Positions 61,691 through 64,000 of a DNA stretch of 64,000 bases are shown piece by piece. Position 1 is the first letter of the stretch; each line of letters begins with the position of its first letter. Source of the stretch: Burhinus oedicnemus. Lineage: Eukaryota; Chordata; Aves; Charadriiformes; Burhinidae. The position numbers and the translations under genes were made by a program. The notes under the pieces were generated by a model. It made no database searches. It saw only the letters and a program-made list of their open reading frames with translations, and had not been told where the DNA came from. Where the stretch lies: the NCBI GenBank assembly GCA_008921705.1, contig VFFE01006620.1:586987-650986 (forward strand), read 5' to 3'.

Positions 61691-62750
61691 TTTCTGTGGC
61701 AACTCAGGGTGCCCCATGAGGGAAGGGGACCTGAGAGCTGTGGCAAGGCAGGCAGGGGTAGTGCCCTCATCGACGGGGGCACAGTCCCACCAATACAAAC
61801 AAGAAGATCAGAGAGGACCTGTGATGACAACCCAGATTCTTGGGTCAGCCAAGAATCCAGTGATCACCCAGCAGATCTGTACTGATGAGGCAGGTCTGAG
61901 ATCAAGCCTGAAAGTCGATTCAGTGATTGAAGGCTGGGGGGTGGGCACGGGCACAAGACAGTGCACAAACATAGCCGCCATGCAGCTGCAGCCAGCCAAA
62001 CTCCCAGCAGCAGGGCAGCACTCTGGGCTCTGGCACTTGTTTGCTGTGTATTGTGCTTGCAACACAAGTGCCAGCCGCGAATGAAGCTTTGCTGCCGGCA
62101 CACAGGACAGCAAGTCACATAAGGTTGATTCTCACAGAGCCTACCTCTGGGCACCTGACTGAGGTGGTTAGTTATTGGGGCCCTGAGCACATTAATTGGC
62201 TTTCATTGCCCTTAGCAGGCTGGCCTGGAGCCTCCACCCATGCACCTTCCGCTCGTTGCTTCAGGAGCTCCATGTGAGCTCAGGCCTGGGCACCCAGCTA
62301 CACCTTTAGCTATGTTATAGGTGTGCCAGCACTCAGCCTTCTCCTACTGAGTAGATTTTCAGGACTGACCTTGGACTTGATTTGTTTACCTTGTCTCATG
62401 ATTACAGGACTATCAGGGGAACCTGTTGCTGTCACCCCCCTGCTCTGCTCACCCTGCTTAGGCACTGTAGGACTGTGCCCTAGTCATAAGGGCTCTGCAT
62501 CTGCCCATGTTGTGGTCACCCTTGGTTTTTTGCTTGCTTTCCTTCACAGAGCAGCCCTGTTCCTGTTGCTCCCTGATACTACTTTGGGGGGTCTGGTATC
62601 TTTAGACCCCTCTTTCAGTCACTGCTGGGAGAGACAGGCACGTACAGAGGCAGTTCTGTTCTCAGGTGGGTTTGAATGGTACTTGGCGGTGCCTTTATTC
62701 CTCTTGTCCCTGCAGAAGCCACCCAGGAAGTCTGGGCCCCCAGAATAGGT
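61691..62750. other. GC-rich block, possibly retroelement-derived, unclassified
   Basis: A clear composition shift from AT-rich to GC-rich, with about ten CpG dinucleotides between 61770 and 62260. Several frames are open on both strands (61716-62084 plus, 61808-62113 minus, 62323-62748 plus), as expected where TA-containing stops are rare. The run around 61800-61930 ('GTGATCACCCAGCAG', 'GTCGATTCAGTGATTG') feels like LTR-type repeat sequence known from birds and other reptiles, but I cannot name a family. The 141-codon frame 62323-62748 is Leu/Pro-rich with hydrophobic stretches and begins at GTG; no protein was recognised. Confidence 0.3.
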
Positions 62751-64000
62751 AGTACGAATAACATGAACGGGATGAATAGAGTACACTGGCAGGAAACCTC
62801 ATGTGAGTGCTATGATAAACAGGCGTGCTGCTTTCAAGAGGGTGAAAAAAAAAAAAACTAAGAGAAAGGGATGAGAAGAACAAAACGGTAGAATAATCTA
62901 GAAAGGGAAGGTGTTGAATGGAGCTGAACTGAAAACATTACAAAGAGAATGCACCACAAGAGCTGGAAATTGCCAGCCAGTACAGGATCAAGAAAGTCCA
63001 ACCACAGACATGATAAATGATAAACGTTTCTGTGGTTGCTTCTGTCATTGTGTATGAGGACAATGTCACTATGTCTGAATCCTCTTTCTGCAAATTTCAT
63101 CTCAAGCCAAATCGCACGTGCTCAGGCCAGTTGAGGTACTGCGTGTGTCCTCATTGCTCTTAGGAAGCCTTCCTTGCTTATCTCTGGTTTTTGAATCAAA
63201 AATAATCCTGGTGGGAACTCCCACTCAGAAATGCTGTGGCTGCTTCTGTATCTACTTCTGCCACATCAACCCTGTGTTCTGAATCCCTAGTTGTGGGAAA
63301 GATATTCCTGCCCTCTGTGCTTGTTTGGCTTTTTACTGGGACACAAAGTCATCCTCTGCAGTAGAGTCAGTGTAAGGATAGGAGAGAACAATCCAGAATA
63401 TGAATATGTTCACATCCATTGGCAGGTGGAAGGTGATGGGAAAAAGCTGGTCTCAGTAAAAAGAACAGCTGAGCTTTGGTATGGCTGTGATTTTTCAGCA
63501 TGATTTCCCACTGGTGGGATCCTGGAGCCCAAGAGCTGTGAACTGGCCCATTCACAGGAAAGGCATAGCCCAGCCCTCCAGCATGTCTTCCCCTTTCCAA
63601 TATGACAATGTCTTTTGCTCAGGGACTGGCTGACCCCAGAGACTTGTTCGGTTCAGTTTGGCCACAGGAAGGTTACACATGTTGTTTAACACAAACAATA
63701 AGTAGCCCTGCCACTGCTTTTTAAAGATCTGGCAATAGCACATGGAGGGGGGTTTATTACTCTGGACTGTGCTGTAAATCCACTGCTCCTCTAGCCATGA
63801 TCAGACAGCTTTGGCTTTTCCTGGAGAGCTGACAGTGCTCTAGGGAGAGGCTGAGTCATGTCTGTAAAGCTTTACTGTTGGATGGTGCCTTCAGTTCCCA
63901 TTAAGGTGAGTGGGAGCATCTGCTGCTCCCCTTCCTCAGAACAGCACCACGCAAAAGAAAGCTGCTGGTTAGCTGTTCTTGGTCCACTAACACCAACAGG
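62751..64000. other. Non-coding stretch to window end, no gene seen
   Basis: Mixed composition, with one A run at about 62847-62859. Open frames at 63291-63503 (plus) and 63367-63600 (minus) overlap on opposite strands and are unrecognised. Confidence 0.5.

Noticed and set aside
62323..62748. 141-codon Leu/Pro-rich frame that could look like a membrane protein
   Set aside because: It starts at GTG in GC-rich DNA with open frames on both strands; hydrophobic text is expected from C/T-rich sequence.
1..64000. tRNA, rRNA, CRISPR, operon or phage-like structure
   Set aside because: None was seen on either strand; the window has vertebrate-type repeats and no dense gene array.

Overview
The window looks like an AT-rich, gene-poor stretch of a bird nuclear genome. 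The strongest evidence is a set of nine CR1 non-LTR retrotransposon (LINE) copies or fragments. They carry the typical avian CR1 3' end (a GGTTGGAAGGGACC-type block followed by ATTCTATGA-like repeats) and recognisable ORF2 endonuclease and reverse-transcriptase remnants. Crocodilian or turtle DNA is a less likely alternative. There is nothing bacterial: no operons, CRISPR array, rRNA or tRNA gene.

No host protein-coding gene can be supported. Open frames outside CR1 are short, have no recognisable domain and no convincing exon structure, and their number fits chance. Several also begin at GTG or TTG. The window is best read as intergenic or deep intronic.

Layout: 1-130, a fragment resembling a common avian LTR-type repeat. 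4.6-4.8 kb, an old CR1 3' end (minus). 16.05-16.49 kb, a 5'-truncated CR1 (plus). 18.3-18.6 kb, CR1 (minus). 25.3-27.3 kb, an old, frameshifted CR1 (plus), interrupted by about 390 bp of foreign sequence. 33.0-34.7 kb, CR1 (minus) with two internal deletions. 40.9-43.0 kb, the most complete CR1 (plus), with the RT core readable but both tested catalytic aspartates changed. 43.6-44.1 kb, CR1 (minus). 49.15-50.57 kb, CR1 (minus) with an ORF1 esterase stub and an endonuclease-to-RT internal deletion, joined directly to another CR1 at 50.57-50.99 kb (minus). Between them lie low-complexity tracts, a 14-bp minisatellite near 38.9 kb, a GGTT microsatellite near 52.4 kb, a small CpG-rich patch near 36.4 kb and a GC-rich unclassified block at 61.7-62.7 kb.

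No previously undescribed biological system was found. The most informative content is the record of CR1 insertion and decay: an abutting head-to-tail CR1 pair, a deletion consistent with an 8-bp repeat at its endpoints, a fused endonuclease/RT remnant, and inverted pairs of related copies. Comparisons with CR1 consensus features rest on general knowledge of the family; copy-to-copy comparisons were made within the window by eye.
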